DNA from: an uncultured Parasutterella sp. | GTDB taxonomy: Bacteria > Pseudomonadota > Gammaproteobacteria > Burkholderiales > Burkholderiaceae_F | DNA: 19,054 nucleotides | Direction: 5' to 3' | Assembly: GCA_900766055.1 (NCBI GenBank) | Contig: CAAFTZ010000156.1 | Location: 1 to 19,054 of the forward strand | Shown here: piece after piece, positions 6,145 to 13,952 of the stretch | Layout of the letters: every line of letters begins with the position of its first letter | Numbering within the stretch: position 1 is the first letter of the stretch | Translations under genes and position numbers: made by a program | The notes under the pieces: generated by a model | The model's database searches: none | Seen by the model: only the letters and a program-made list of their open reading frames with translations | Told to the model about the DNA's origin: nothing

Positions 6145-7359
6145 ATGGCGGAAATGAATCAGACCCCCAAAGGCATGCGTGTTCACATCGGAATTTTCGG
6201 ACGAAGGAACGCCGGGAAGTCGAGTGTGATCAACGCGCTGACCAAACAAAACATTGCGCTTGTCAGCGACGTTGCCGGCACGACCACAGATCCGGTGTTT
6301 AAAGCGATGGAAATCCTGCCTCTGGGGCCGGTGATGATCATTGATACCGCCGGCGTCGACGATATCGGAGATCTGGGCAAACTTAGGATCGGCAAAACTA
6401 AAGAAGTCATGACTAAGACCGACGTCGCGGTCATTGTGATTGACGCGGCCAATGACGTTTCTGACTTTGAACGATCCTTAGTTTCTGAGTTTAAAAAACT
6501 GAGAACGACCTACATCCTCGCAGCCAACAAGATTGAAACGGTTGCCGATCCTGCCGAGCGGATTGCTGCCTTGGAAAAATCTTTCGGAGAAAAAGTCGTC
6601 CCAATCAGCGCGCTGGAGAAAAAAGGCATTAATGAGCTGCGTTCGCTTATCGTCAAAACAGCACCAGAAGCCTTTGAAGACGGTCCCATGCTTCGGGATC
6701 TTGTCAAAGAAGGCGATACCGTCGTACTTTGCGTTCCCATCGATACAGCTGCTCCTAAGGGCCGGATTATTCTTCCTCAGGTCCACGCCATCCGAGATAT
6801 CTTGGATGCCAATGCCAAGGCTGTTGTCGTCAAGGAAAATCAGCTCGCCGAGCAGCTTGCCAACCTTAAAGAACCGCCTGCATTGGTGGTTACAGACAGC
6901 CAGGTCTTTGCAAAGGCTGATCGCGCTGTACCCAAAGAAATTCCGCTCACATCTTTTTCTATTCTCATGGCGCGTCAAAAGGGCAATTTAAGCGGATTAG
7001 CCGCCGGCGCCAAAGCCGTGGAGAATTTGAAGCCGGGCGATAAAGTTTTGCTTGCGGAAGCCTGTACCCATGTCTGTCAGGCAGAAGATATCGGCAGAGT
7101 CAAAATACCGGCTTGGCTGAATAAGAAAGTAGGTGGCGAGCTGGACTATGAATGGTATACGGGTGATTCTTTCCCCGAAGACGTTTCCGCCTATAAGCTG
7201 GTTATTCACTGCGGCGCCTGCATGATTAATCGCCGCGCAATGCTGAGCCGTCAAAGAAAATGCGCCGAGGCAGGCGTGCCGATTGTTAACTACGGCGTCC
7301 TGATTTCTTATCTACACGGTATCATGGATCGAGCCATGTCGCCGATTAAAGACAACTAA
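6145..7359 (+). CDS. hydF: [FeFe]-hydrogenase maturation GTPase HydF
   Basis: HydF is the scaffold that receives the 2Fe subcluster built by HydE and HydG and delivers it to apo-HydA in the cytoplasm. The N-terminal GTPase domain shows the P-loop GRRNAGKSS (residues 19-27), the GTTTDP switch region, DTAG (67-70) and NKIE (128-131). The C-terminal cluster-binding domain has the HydF signature CTH (Cys307, His309) and HCGAC (His355, Cys356, Cys359). The 404-residue length is normal. AGAGGA (6131-6136) is a good ribosome-binding site. It lies behind the hydrogenase terminator, so it needs read-through or its own promoter; TAGAAT at 6115-6120 is a possible -10 without a clear -35. In the comparable Shewanella cluster hydG, hydX and hydE lie between the cytochrome gene and hydF; here they are absent. 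Confidence 0.95.
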   Translation: MAEMNQTPKGMRVHIGIFGRRNAGKSSVINALTKQNIALVSDVAGTTTDPVFKAMEILPLGPVMIIDTAGVDDIGDLGKLRIGKTKEVMTKTDVAVIVIDAANDVSDFERSLVSEFKKLRTTYILAANKIETVADPAERIAALEKSFGEKVVPISALEKKGINELRSLIVKTAPEAFEDGPMLRDLVKEGDTVVLCVPIDTAAPKGRIILPQVHAIRDILDANAKAVVVKENQLAEQLANLKEPPALVVTDSQVFAKADRAVPKEIPLTSFSILMARQKGNLSGLAAGAKAVENLKPGDKVLLAEACTHVCQAEDIGRVKIPAWLNKKVGGELDYEWYTGDSFPEDVSAYKLVIHCGACMINRRAMLSRQRKCAEAGVPIVNYGVLISYLHGIMDRAMSPIKDN

Positions 7360-7365
7360 AAAACA

Positions 7366-7388
7366 AGAGCCCGGAAATTCCGGGCTCT
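7366..7388. terminator. bidirectional terminator between hydF and prfC
   Basis: AGAGCCCGG (7366-7374) and CCGGGCTCT (7380-7388) form a perfect 9-bp stem with loop AAATT. On the minus strand it is followed by TGTTTTTT, so it is a full intrinsic terminator for prfC, which ends at 7395. On the plus strand it directly follows hydF but has little T run. Confidence 0.85.
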
Positions 7389-7394
7389 ACGCAT

Positions 7395-9023
7395 TTAGAT
7401 GTCGAGGTCGACGTCTGTGTGTTTCAGTTTTTGGCCGTGCTCACGGGTCACGTGGAAAGCGATCTGAGGCCAATGTTTCTGCGTTGTCTGCAGGTTGTAG
7501 ATGCTGGTGGCAAGGTAAACGGTGTTGCCGTCTGCATCCTTAGCTAAACGCATTCCCTGTTCCTTCTCAAAATCCTTACGGGTCTGCTCATCGGGGTAGG
7601 TCACCCAGCGAGCCGTAGAAACGGGCGTGTTTTCGTAGATTGCGTCAACGTTGTATTCCGTTGCCAGGCGCTGAGCCACGATTTCGAACTGCAGCTGGCC
7701 GACAGCGCCGAGGTAAAGGTTACCGAGTTCATCTTCAAACACCTGAATCGCACCTTCCTCGCCGAGTTCTTTCAGACCCTTATGAAGCTGCTTGGCTTTG
7801 AAAGGATCTTTCGGACGAGCGCTACGGAAAAGTTCCGGCGCGAAGTAAGGAATACCGGTAAAGCCGAGCACTTCGCCTTGCGTGAGTGTGTCGCCGATGT
7901 GCAGCTGGCCGTGGTTGTAGATACCGATGATGTCGCCGGCAACGGCGTCCGTCATCAGCACGCGGTCGTTGGCCATGAAGGTTAGGGCATTCGGGATCTT
8001 CATTTCTTTGCCTTCACGGACATGAAACACCTTCATACCAGGCTGGTATTCACCGGAACAGACCCGGAAGAATGCGATACGATCGCGGTGCTTCGGGTCC
8101 ATGTTGGCCTGAATCTTGAACACAAAGCCTGAGAACTTGGCTTCATCAGGCTCGACCATACGCTTCCCGGCGTCACGAGGCTGAGGAGTCGGTGCCCAGT
8201 TCACCAGTGCATTCAACACATCCTCAACACCGAAGTTGTTGACGCCGGAACCGAAGAACACCGGTGTCTGGGAACCTTCCAAGAACCGTTTAAGAGAGAA
8301 CGGCTCACTGGCACCTTGAATGAGTTCGATGCTTTCGCGAACATAATCCATTTCCAGTGGGAAGAGTTCGTCGAGGCGAGGATTATCGAGTCCTTCGATC
8401 ACTTCAACGTCGTCGGAGAGTTTTTCACCGCCCGGCGTGAAGCGCTTCATGCGATTATCGAGCAGGGAGAAGACGCCGCGGAAAGTTTTGCCCATGCCGA
8501 CGGGCCAGGTGATCGGAGCGCAGTCGATCTTTAGAACATTTTCAATCTCGCCGAGCAAATCAATCGGATCCTGAACTTCGCGGTCGAGTTTGTTGATGAA
8601 CGTAATGATCGGAGTCTTGCGCATACGGCAGACTTCGAGCAGTTTGATGGTCTGTGCTTCCACGCCCTTGGCGGCATCGATGACCATGACGGCGCAGTCC
8701 ACCGCCGTTAAGACGCGATAGGTATCTTCTGAGAAGTCTTCGTGTCCCGGGGTGTCCAGCAAGTTGATGACATGATCGTTGTATTCAAACTGCATGACCG
8801 AGCTGGTAACGGAAATGCCGCGCTGTTTTTCAACTTCCATCCAGTCACTGGTTGCATGACGGGCCGCCTTTCTGCCTTTCACGGCTCCGGCCATCTGAAT
8901 CGCTCCGCCGAAAAGCAGAAGCTTTTCCGTTAATGTGGTTTTACCCGCGTCAGGGTGAGAGATGATTGCGAAGGTTCTTCGCCTTTTTACTTGTTTCTGT
9001 GCCTGCGGACTTAACAAAGCCAT
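7395..9023 (-). CDS. prfC: peptide chain release factor 3 (RF3)
   Basis: This translational GTPase recycles RF1/RF2 from the ribosome after termination. The N-terminus shows the P-loop SHPDAGKTT, the switch region QRGISVTSS, DTPGHEDF and the NKLD specificity motif. The EVEKQRGISVTSSVMQF context and the C-terminal portion fit RF3 rather than EF-G. I choose the ATG at 9023, giving MALLSPQAQ and 542 residues, close to the usual 525-535. The frame is open up to a TTG at 9092 (565 residues), but that TTG has no ribosome-binding site, is part of a TTGACA hexamer, and the extra 23 residues look unlike family N-termini. AGGA lies 11 bases before the chosen ATG, a rather long gap. Monocistronic, divergent from the permease and convergent with hydF. 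Confidence 0.95.
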   Translation of the reverse strand: MALLSPQAQKQVKRRRTFAIISHPDAGKTTLTEKLLLFGGAIQMAGAVKGRKAARHATSDWMEVEKQRGISVTSSVMQFEYNDHVINLLDTPGHEDFSEDTYRVLTAVDCAVMVIDAAKGVEAQTIKLLEVCRMRKTPIITFINKLDREVQDPIDLLGEIENVLKIDCAPITWPVGMGKTFRGVFSLLDNRMKRFTPGGEKLSDDVEVIEGLDNPRLDELFPLEMDYVRESIELIQGASEPFSLKRFLEGSQTPVFFGSGVNNFGVEDVLNALVNWAPTPQPRDAGKRMVEPDEAKFSGFVFKIQANMDPKHRDRIAFFRVCSGEYQPGMKVFHVREGKEMKIPNALTFMANDRVLMTDAVAGDIIGIYNHGQLHIGDTLTQGEVLGFTGIPYFAPELFRSARPKDPFKAKQLHKGLKELGEEGAIQVFEDELGNLYLGAVGQLQFEIVAQRLATEYNVDAIYENTPVSTARWVTYPDEQTRKDFEKEQGMRLAKDADGNTVYLATSIYNLQTTQKHWPQIAFHVTREHGQKLKHTDVDLDI

Positions 9024-9058
9024 TTTGTTCAGAATCCTATACTTATCTGTAGCCGAGA

Positions 9059-9092
9059 ATTGTAGATCAAAGGATGGAGATTCAAATGTCAA
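9059..9092 (-). promoter_or_regulatory. possible prfC promoter
   Basis: On the minus strand a perfect TTGACA (9092-9087) and a good TACAAT (9064-9059) lie 36-69 bases before the prfC ATG. Their 22-base spacing is too long for a standard sigma-70 promoter, so either a different -35 (the TTTGAA inside the interval, spacing 16) is used or one hexamer is chance. Confidence 0.35.
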
Positions 9093-9140
9093 CGAATGAA
9101 AAAGTGAGGGTTTGTGAACGAAATTTAACTAATTGAGCTA

Positions 9141-9181
9141 CTAGAATTATTAGGATTAATTCCTAGATGCGCTCCAAATGA
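9141..9181 (+). promoter_or_regulatory. permease leader: hairpin and four-codon ORF overlapping the start
   Basis: CTAGAATTA (9141-9149) can pair with TAATTCCTAG (9157-9166), with one bulged C. An ATG at 9167 then opens a minimal ORF, Met-Arg-Ser-Lys, whose TGA (9179-9181) overlaps the permease ATG (9178-9180) as ATGA. The permease has no ribosome-binding site of its own; the nearest AGGA (9152-9155) lies in the hairpin loop region, 11 bases before the mini-ORF. Re-initiation or coupling is possible but unproven. Confidence 0.3.
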
Positions 9182-10470
9182 CACAAAACTACTTTCCACG
9201 TTGGAAAGTCAAGACGGAAGGCACAATTGCGCCTGATGAAACACTCCCTCTTGGCCAAACCCTGGCAATGGGCATCCAACACGTCGTCATCATGTTCGGT
9301 TCCACGGTGCTCGCGCCGTTGATTATGGGTTTGGATCCCAATGTCGCGATCTTCATGAGCGGCATCGGAACGCTTTTATTCTTCTTAATTGTCGGCGGTC
9401 GAGTTCCGAGTTACTTGGGCTCGAGCTTTGCTTTTATCGGCGTGGTCATCGCGGCCACAGGATATGCCGGTACGGGGCCTAACCCCAACATACCGATCGC
9501 TATGGGCGGTGTGATTGCCTGCGGCGTGGTATACGCAATTGTGGGTCTTATCGTAATGTGGACCGGCGTGGGCTGGATTGAACGTCTGATGCCTCCGGTG
9601 GTGACTGGAGCCATTGTGATGACGATCGGTTTGAACCTAGCTCCGGTTGCCGTTAAAGGTATGGGTGCCACCAACTTTGAGCAGTGGTATGCGGCTGCAG
9701 CGGTCCTGATCATGGGTTTTGTCGCGGTTTACCTTCGAGGATTCCTGCAGAAGCTGCTGATTCTCGTGGGCATTGTGATTGCCTATATTCTTTATTGGCT
9801 GCTCACCAATGTGATGGCTCTGGGCAAGCCGATTGACTTCCAGCCGCTGATTAATGCCAGCTGGGTCGGAGTTCCCAATTTCTCCGCTCCGGTTTTCCAG
9901 CCGGAAGCCATGATCCTGATCGTGCCGGTGGTCGTGATCCTGATTGCTGAAAACCTCGGTCATATCAAAGCCGTTAACGTAATGACGCACCGCAATCTTG
10001 ACCCGTATATCGGCCGCAGCTTCTTTGGTGACGGTTTAGCAACGATCCTCGCCGGTTTTGTCGGCGGTCCCGGTGTGACTACGTACGGTGAAAATATCGG
10101 TGTGATGGCTGCGACTCGTGTTTATTCCACGCTGATCTTCCCGGTTGCAGGCTGCTTTGCTATTTTGCTTAGCTTCTCGCCTAAATTCGGCGCTTTGATC
10201 CAAACCATTCCCGGACCGCTGCTCGGCGCAGTTTCGGTAATTGTTTTCGGTTTCATTGCCGCTGCCGGCGTGCGTATCATGATTGAAAACCAGATCGATC
10301 TGGCTTCCAGCAAAAATCTGATTGTGACGGCTGTTACGCTGATCATCGGTGCCGGCGACTTCTCGCTGAAAATCGGCGGATTCGGCCTCGGCGGTATCGG
10401 AACAGCAACTGTTGCAGCTATTCTTCTGAACCTGATTATGGAAGATAGGAAACTCAAAAAAGAGCAGTGA
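9178..10470 (+). CDS. NCS2 nucleobase permease, uracil (UraA/RutG) type
   Basis: A proton-coupled inner-membrane importer of a nucleobase, most likely uracil. The 430 residues are nearly all hydrophobic helices, consistent with the 14-segment UraA fold, and match the ~430 of E. coli UraA. Typical segments are VPSYLGSSFAFIG (about 76-88), AENLGHIKAV (257-266, with Glu258) and TTYGENIGVMAATR (301-314, with Glu305). These two glutamates correspond to the substrate-binding Glu pair of UraA. The GENIGVMAATRVYS stretch is closer to uracil/pyrimidine than xanthine carriers, but a broader range cannot be excluded. The frame is blocked by a TAA at 9157-9159, so ATG 9178 is the only sensible start although no ribosome-binding site precedes it. 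It ends before a strong terminator and is divergent from prfC. Confidence 0.9.
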   Translation: MTQNYFPRWKVKTEGTIAPDETLPLGQTLAMGIQHVVIMFGSTVLAPLIMGLDPNVAIFMSGIGTLLFFLIVGGRVPSYLGSSFAFIGVVIAATGYAGTGPNPNIPIAMGGVIACGVVYAIVGLIVMWTGVGWIERLMPPVVTGAIVMTIGLNLAPVAVKGMGATNFEQWYAAAAVLIMGFVAVYLRGFLQKLLILVGIVIAYILYWLLTNVMALGKPIDFQPLINASWVGVPNFSAPVFQPEAMILIVPVVVILIAENLGHIKAVNVMTHRNLDPYIGRSFFGDGLATILAGFVGGPGVTTYGENIGVMAATRVYSTLIFPVAGCFAILLSFSPKFGALIQTIPGPLLGAVSVIVFGFIAAAGVRIMIENQIDLASSKNLIVTAVTLIIGAGDFSLKIGGFGLGGIGTATVAAILLNLIMEDRKLKKEQ

Positions 10471-10490
10471 TTTTTTGAGAGAATTCGAAG

Positions 10491-10540
10491 ACGGTTTTCG
10501 GCATTGAGCGTTTTGCTCGATGCTGTGAAAACCGTTTTTG
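10491..10540 (+). terminator. strong terminator of the permease gene
   Basis: A long hairpin: ACGGTTTTC (10491-10499) pairs with GAAAACCGT (10527-10535). Inside it GCAT/ATGC (10501-10504, 10520-10523) and GAGC/GCTC (10506-10509, 10515-10518) continue the stem to a GTTTT loop. TTTTT follows. Confidence 0.85.
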
Positions 10541-10570
10541 GTTGTAGATTTCAGTCGTCATTGAATTGTG

Positions 10571-10588
10571 AATGCGACCGAACGCATT
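10571..10588 (+). promoter_or_regulatory. short inverted repeat before mutY
   Basis: AATGCG (10571-10576) and CGCATT (10583-10588) are perfect inverted repeats with a 6-base spacer, ending 5 bases before the mutY ribosome-binding site GAGGAAG (10594-10600). It may be an operator or a small hairpin in the mutY leader, or chance. I see no convincing promoter hexamers in 10536-10604, although the preceding terminator implies mutY has its own. Confidence 0.25.
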
Positions 10589-10604
10589 GCTTTGAGGAAG
10601 TTGA

Positions 10605-11591
10605 ATGGACAGCAGTTTTGCCGAGAGATTAGTTGCCTGGCAGAAAAAATACGGTAGAAACAATCTTCCGTGGCAGAAAAGCCATGATCCTTATGTCCGC
10701 TGGCTTGCGGAAATCATGCTTCAGCAAACGCAGGTAAAGACCGTAATTCCTTATTTCGATCGCTTTATAGAACGGTTTCCAACGGTTCAGGATCTTGCCG
10801 AAGCTCCGGAGGAAGAGGTCATGAAGCTCTGGGCGGGGCTTGGGTATTACAGCCGCGCCAGAAATCTGCACAAGTGTGCAAAAGAGGTTCAGTGTCGTTT
10901 CAACGGCAGCTTCCCCATTGAACTTTCGGATCTGGAGTCGCTGCCCGGTATCGGCGTTTCAACTGCGGCTGCGATTCGAAGTGCCGCAACAGACGAGCCC
11001 TGTGCCATTCTCGATGGGAATGTGAAGCGGGTACTGGCACGCCACGGCATGATCGGCAAAGGTCTGACACCACGCGAGACTGAAAATCTTCTGTGGGCAG
11101 ATGCGCGTTCCAAGACGCCTCTAAAGGACGGCCGTACCTATGCTCAGGCCGTGATGGATCTCGGAGCGACGATTTGCACCAGGACAAAACCTCTGTGCGC
11201 CTTGTGCCCTGTCAATCAAGACTGCAAAGCTTTTCAGACGGACAGTCAGTTGGAATTTCCTGTAAAGAAGGCCAGGGTCCCGGTGCCGGAAGAGATATTG
11301 AATCTCGCTGTTTACACCGACGGAAACGAAGTTTATTTGCTCAGGAAGTCAGAACGCTACTGGAAGGGACTGTGGACCCTTCCTCAGCTTCGGGACGAAG
11401 AGGCAGAGCAATCCGAAGAAGTCCTCCCTGTCATTGAGCATCGGCTGACACACCTGCTGCTTAGGATTTATCCCGCCCGGCTGCCGATTCCCGCAAAAAT
11501 TCCCGCTGCGTGGAAAGCTTTTACGAAGGAACAAATAAAGACAGAGGCGCTCCCTACCCCTATTCGAAAACTGCTGCTGGAAGTACTTTAG
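10605..11591 (+). CDS. mutY: A/G-specific adenine DNA glycosylase MutY
   Basis: MutY removes adenine mispaired with 8-oxoguanine, preventing G:C to T:A mutations. The helix-hairpin-helix glycosylase core contains WLAEIMLQQT with the catalytic Glu36, the hairpin LPGIGVSTAAAI (113-124) and the catalytic Asp137 in ILDGNVKRV. The [4Fe-4S] loop Cys191-x6-Cys198-x2-Cys201-x5-Cys207 follows. A C-terminal NUDIX-like 8-oxoG recognition domain begins near residue 235 and contains HRLTHLLL. At 328 residues it is slightly shorter than E. coli MutY (350). GAGGAAG lies 4 bases before the ATG. It converges on rapZ; the two stop codons overlap. Confidence 0.95.
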   Translation: MDSSFAERLVAWQKKYGRNNLPWQKSHDPYVRWLAEIMLQQTQVKTVIPYFDRFIERFPTVQDLAEAPEEEVMKLWAGLGYYSRARNLHKCAKEVQCRFNGSFPIELSDLESLPGIGVSTAAAIRSAATDEPCAILDGNVKRVLARHGMIGKGLTPRETENLLWADARSKTPLKDGRTYAQAVMDLGATICTRTKPLCALCPVNQDCKAFQTDSQLEFPVKKARVPVPEEILNLAVYTDGNEVYLLRKSERYWKGLWTLPQLRDEEAEQSEEVLPVIEHRLTHLLLRIYPARLPIPAKIPAAWKAFTKEQIKTEALPTPIRKLLLEVL

Positions 11592-12457
11592 TCCTTGGAG
11601 GCGACGGCGTCCAAAGTACGATGGCGAACGATGACACCTTCGTATAACTTGGAAAAGTGTCGGGCCAATGTTTCCGCGATATAGACGGAGCGGTGCTGAC
11701 CGCCGGTGCAGCCGATCGAGACCGTAAGATAATGCCGATTCTGGGCCTCGTAAGAAGGAAGCCATTTTTCTACGAAGTTCTGGATGTCGGAAATCATTTC
11801 CTGAACTTCGGGTTTTGCACGCAGATAATCAATTACCGGCTGATCCTTACCGGTATATTTTCGCAGCTCTTCTTCCCAATAAGGATTCGGCAGACAGCGG
11901 ACATCAAAAACGAGATCGCTTGCCATCGGAAGGCCGCGCTTAAATCCGAAGGATTCGAACGTCAGCAGGATGCGGCCCTTTTTTGCTCTGACGAAATTGC
12001 GGATCCAATGGTTAAGCGTATTGGGCAGCATGCCGGTTGTGTCGATGATGTGAGAAAACCCGACAAACGGTTCCAGCATTTTCCTTTCTTTTTCAATGGC
12101 CTCAACCAAAGTTTCCGGGCCTGAGGATGAGCGGTGCGATAAAGGGTGCTGACGACGAGTTTCGGAATATCTTTGGACGAGCGCATCGGTAGAAGCCGTC
12201 AAGCAGAGAACTCGGATATCGACGTTATGCTCTTTCAGTGTTTTGAAGCTTTTCGAAATTTCCGAAATGGAAGCGTCGCTGCGGGAATCCAAGGAAACCG
12301 CCAGTAGGTCTCGGCCGACAGAATGGAGATGCTCTGCGACCGGAACCAAATAGTTTCCGGGCAGATTGTCGATGCAGTAATAGCCGAGGTCTTCGAGCTG
12401 TCTTAATGCAATGGATTTTCCGCTGCCGGAAAGGCCCGTGACGACAATAAGCTGCAT
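11588..12457 (-). CDS. rapZ: RNase adapter / P-loop regulatory protein RapZ
   Basis: RapZ-family proteins bind nucleotides. In E. coli RapZ guides RNase E to the small RNA GlmZ and so controls glucosamine-6-phosphate synthesis for the cell envelope. Whether this target exists here is unknown. The Walker A motif GLSGSGKS (about residues 8-15) stands at the N-terminus, and the C-terminal half has the family segments DVRCLPNPYW, SIGCTGGQHRSVY and VRHRTLD. The length, 289, is normal (E. coli 284). It lies 13 bases after hprK with a weak ribosome-binding site, so is probably translated from the same message. It is the last gene of the minus-strand cluster. Its TAA overlaps the mutY TAG and no terminator is visible between them. 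Confidence 0.93.
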   Translation of the reverse strand: MQLIVVTGLSGSGKSIALRQLEDLGYYCIDNLPGNYLVPVAEHLHSVGRDLLAVSLDSRSDASISEISKSFKTLKEHNVDIRVLCLTASTDALVQRYSETRRQHPLSHRSSSGPETLVEAIEKERKMLEPFVGFSHIIDTTGMLPNTLNHWIRNFVRAKKGRILLTFESFGFKRGLPMASDLVFDVRCLPNPYWEEELRKYTGKDQPVIDYLRAKPEVQEMISDIQNFVEKWLPSYEAQNRHYLTVSIGCTGGQHRSVYIAETLARHFSKLYEGVIVRHRTLDAVASKD

Positions 12458-12470
12458 ATCCGTTTAACGG

Positions 12471-13409
12471 TTAAAAACCGTCCTCCTGCTCCATGAGTTT
12501 ACGTTGGCGATCAAAAAATTCCTGAATGGTATTGATGCCTCTGAGCTGAAGAATAGCACTGCGCACGGCTGCTTCAACGAGGACGGCCAAGTTTCTGCCG
12601 CCGCCCACAGGGATAATCATTTTGCGGATGGGCTGACCGAGAACTTCTGTAAAGAGTTCTGTTTCCGGGAGACGCTCCATCAGCTCGCCTTGATCAAACT
12701 GTTTCAGTTCGGCGACGAGGTTAAGACGCATTTTTCTGCGTACCGAAGTCTCTCCGAAAATCGTTTTGATATCCAGCAGTCCGATTCCGCGAACTTCAAG
12801 GAGGTTTGCCAAAAGGGCAGGAGCAGAGCCTTCCACCCAGTCGGGCGCTCTTTGAATGAAATCCACCACGTCGTCAGCTACAAGGCCGTGACCGCGGGTG
12901 ACAAGTTCAAGACCGAGTTCACTTTTACCGATGCCGCTCTGGCCGGAGAGCAGTATGCCCATGCCGAATACGTCCATGAAGACGCCGTGCATAGAGCAGC
13001 TCGGCGCGAGAAGCTTAACGATGTTGTGGCGGACAAAAGTCAAGACCTTTTCAGGCGGCTCTGAGGTTCCGAAGACGGGCAGATTGGTATCGATCAGCGG
13101 CTGGATCATATCGTCCGGAAGAGCTAAATCCAGGCACACTACGAGGCCCAGGGATTTGTTTTCGACAAGTTTTTGCAGAAAGCCGACTCGGGCGTCATGC
13201 GAAATTTGATTAAAAAATTCTATTTCTGCCGGTCCGATAATGTGGAGGCGGTCAGGATGAATAATGTTCAAGAAGCCGACACAGAGGGTTGGGTACTGTT
13301 TTGCCTTTTCCGTCAGGAAAAGCTTTTCGTTGGCATGTGATTGACCGTACAGCCAACTGATATTGAACTTCTTTTTGCAAAGGTTGAAAAGCTGTTGGTA
13401 GGTTGCCAT
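12471..13409 (-). CDS. hprK: HPr kinase/phosphorylase
   Basis: HprK phosphorylates and dephosphorylates HPr on a serine, linking the PTS to metabolic state. In betaproteobacteria, which usually lack full sugar PTS sets, it forms part of a regulatory phosphorelay. The protein has the N-terminal family domain, then SMHGVFMDVFG with the catalytic-region His141, Walker A GQSGIGKS (156-163), the acidic pair Asp179-Asp180 and the HprK signature EVRGIGLLDI. The length, 312, is normal. It sits between ptsN (18-base gap) and rapZ (13-base gap). No HPr (ptsH/npr) or EI gene is in the window, so its substrate must be encoded elsewhere. Confidence 0.95.
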   Translation of the reverse strand: MATYQQLFNLCKKKFNISWLYGQSHANEKLFLTEKAKQYPTLCVGFLNIIHPDRLHIIGPAEIEFFNQISHDARVGFLQKLVENKSLGLVVCLDLALPDDMIQPLIDTNLPVFGTSEPPEKVLTFVRHNIVKLLAPSCSMHGVFMDVFGMGILLSGQSGIGKSELGLELVTRGHGLVADDVVDFIQRAPDWVEGSAPALLANLLEVRGIGLLDIKTIFGETSVRRKMRLNLVAELKQFDQGELMERLPETELFTEVLGQPIRKMIIPVGGGRNLAVLVEAAVRSAILQLRGINTIQEFFDRQRKLMEQEDGF

Positions 13410-13427
13410 AAATGTCGGCTCTGAAAA

Positions 13428-13904
13428 CTAGACTTTATCGGAGGGTTGAACACTGCACCAGCTTCTTAGTGCGCAGCAGAATGTATCCGCCGAAGAAGCG
13501 GTTAAAAGTTTTTCACGCAATGCATCATCAGAAAAAACTTCGGCCGCGGAAGCTAAAAGGGCTAAATGTTCGCTGGCAGCATCTTCCGGGGCAATGAGGA
13601 AGAAGAACGCGCTGACCGACGGTTCGCCCGGACGGTCGCTCTCAAGTTCACCGTGCAGCTTAACAAAGAGGCAGCAGGGCTCCTTAATGTTTGGAAGACG
13701 GCAGTGGGGGAGCACAATCCCGTGGTCGAGGTAGGTTGACCCCAATCGTTCACGGGCAAACAAGCCGTCGAAAATCTCTTTTTTGTCGAGACCGTAGAGC
13801 AGGCTCAGTGTTTGGGAAGCCTGTTCAAAGATTCGTTTTTTACTGCTGGGAGAGATCCCGAGCAGCACATTGTCTGGTTTTAACAGACTGCACAAACCGT
13901 TCAT
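13428..13904 (-). CDS. ptsN: nitrogen-PTS EIIA component PtsN
   Basis: This is an EIIA(Ntr) regulatory protein phosphorylated by the PTS; in other bacteria it controls potassium transport, sigma-54-linked functions and envelope stress. The 158 residues match the usual ~150-160. The phosphorylation site lies in DHGIVLPHCRLP, with His67 as the acceptor (family motif G-x-A-x-P-H). No clear ribosome-binding site precedes the ATG. The gene follows rpoN after only 48 bases, where most proteobacteria have hpf; it precedes hprK. Cys is relatively frequent (Cys5, Cys68 and several near the C-terminus). Confidence 0.92.
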   Translation of the reverse strand: MNGLCSLLKPDNVLLGISPSSKKRIFEQASQTLSLLYGLDKKEIFDGLFARERLGSTYLDHGIVLPHCRLPNIKEPCCLFVKLHGELESDRPGEPSVSAFFFLIAPEDAASEHLALLASAAEVFSDDALREKLLTASSADTFCCALRSWCSVQPSDKV

Positions 13905-13952
13905 AAGATTGACTTAACTTTTGACAGCCTTCCATTCTAAAGCACATCGGCA

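Noticed and set aside
9024..9092. N-terminal extension of RF3 from a TTG at 9092
   Set aside because: No ribosome-binding site, the TTG is part of a TTGACA hexamer, and the extra 23 residues make the protein longer than the family. ATG 9023 fits better.
11657..13209. Plus-strand frames opposite rapZ and hprK
   Set aside because: They mirror real minus-strand genes with intact catalytic motifs and lack ribosome-binding sites or recognisable domains.
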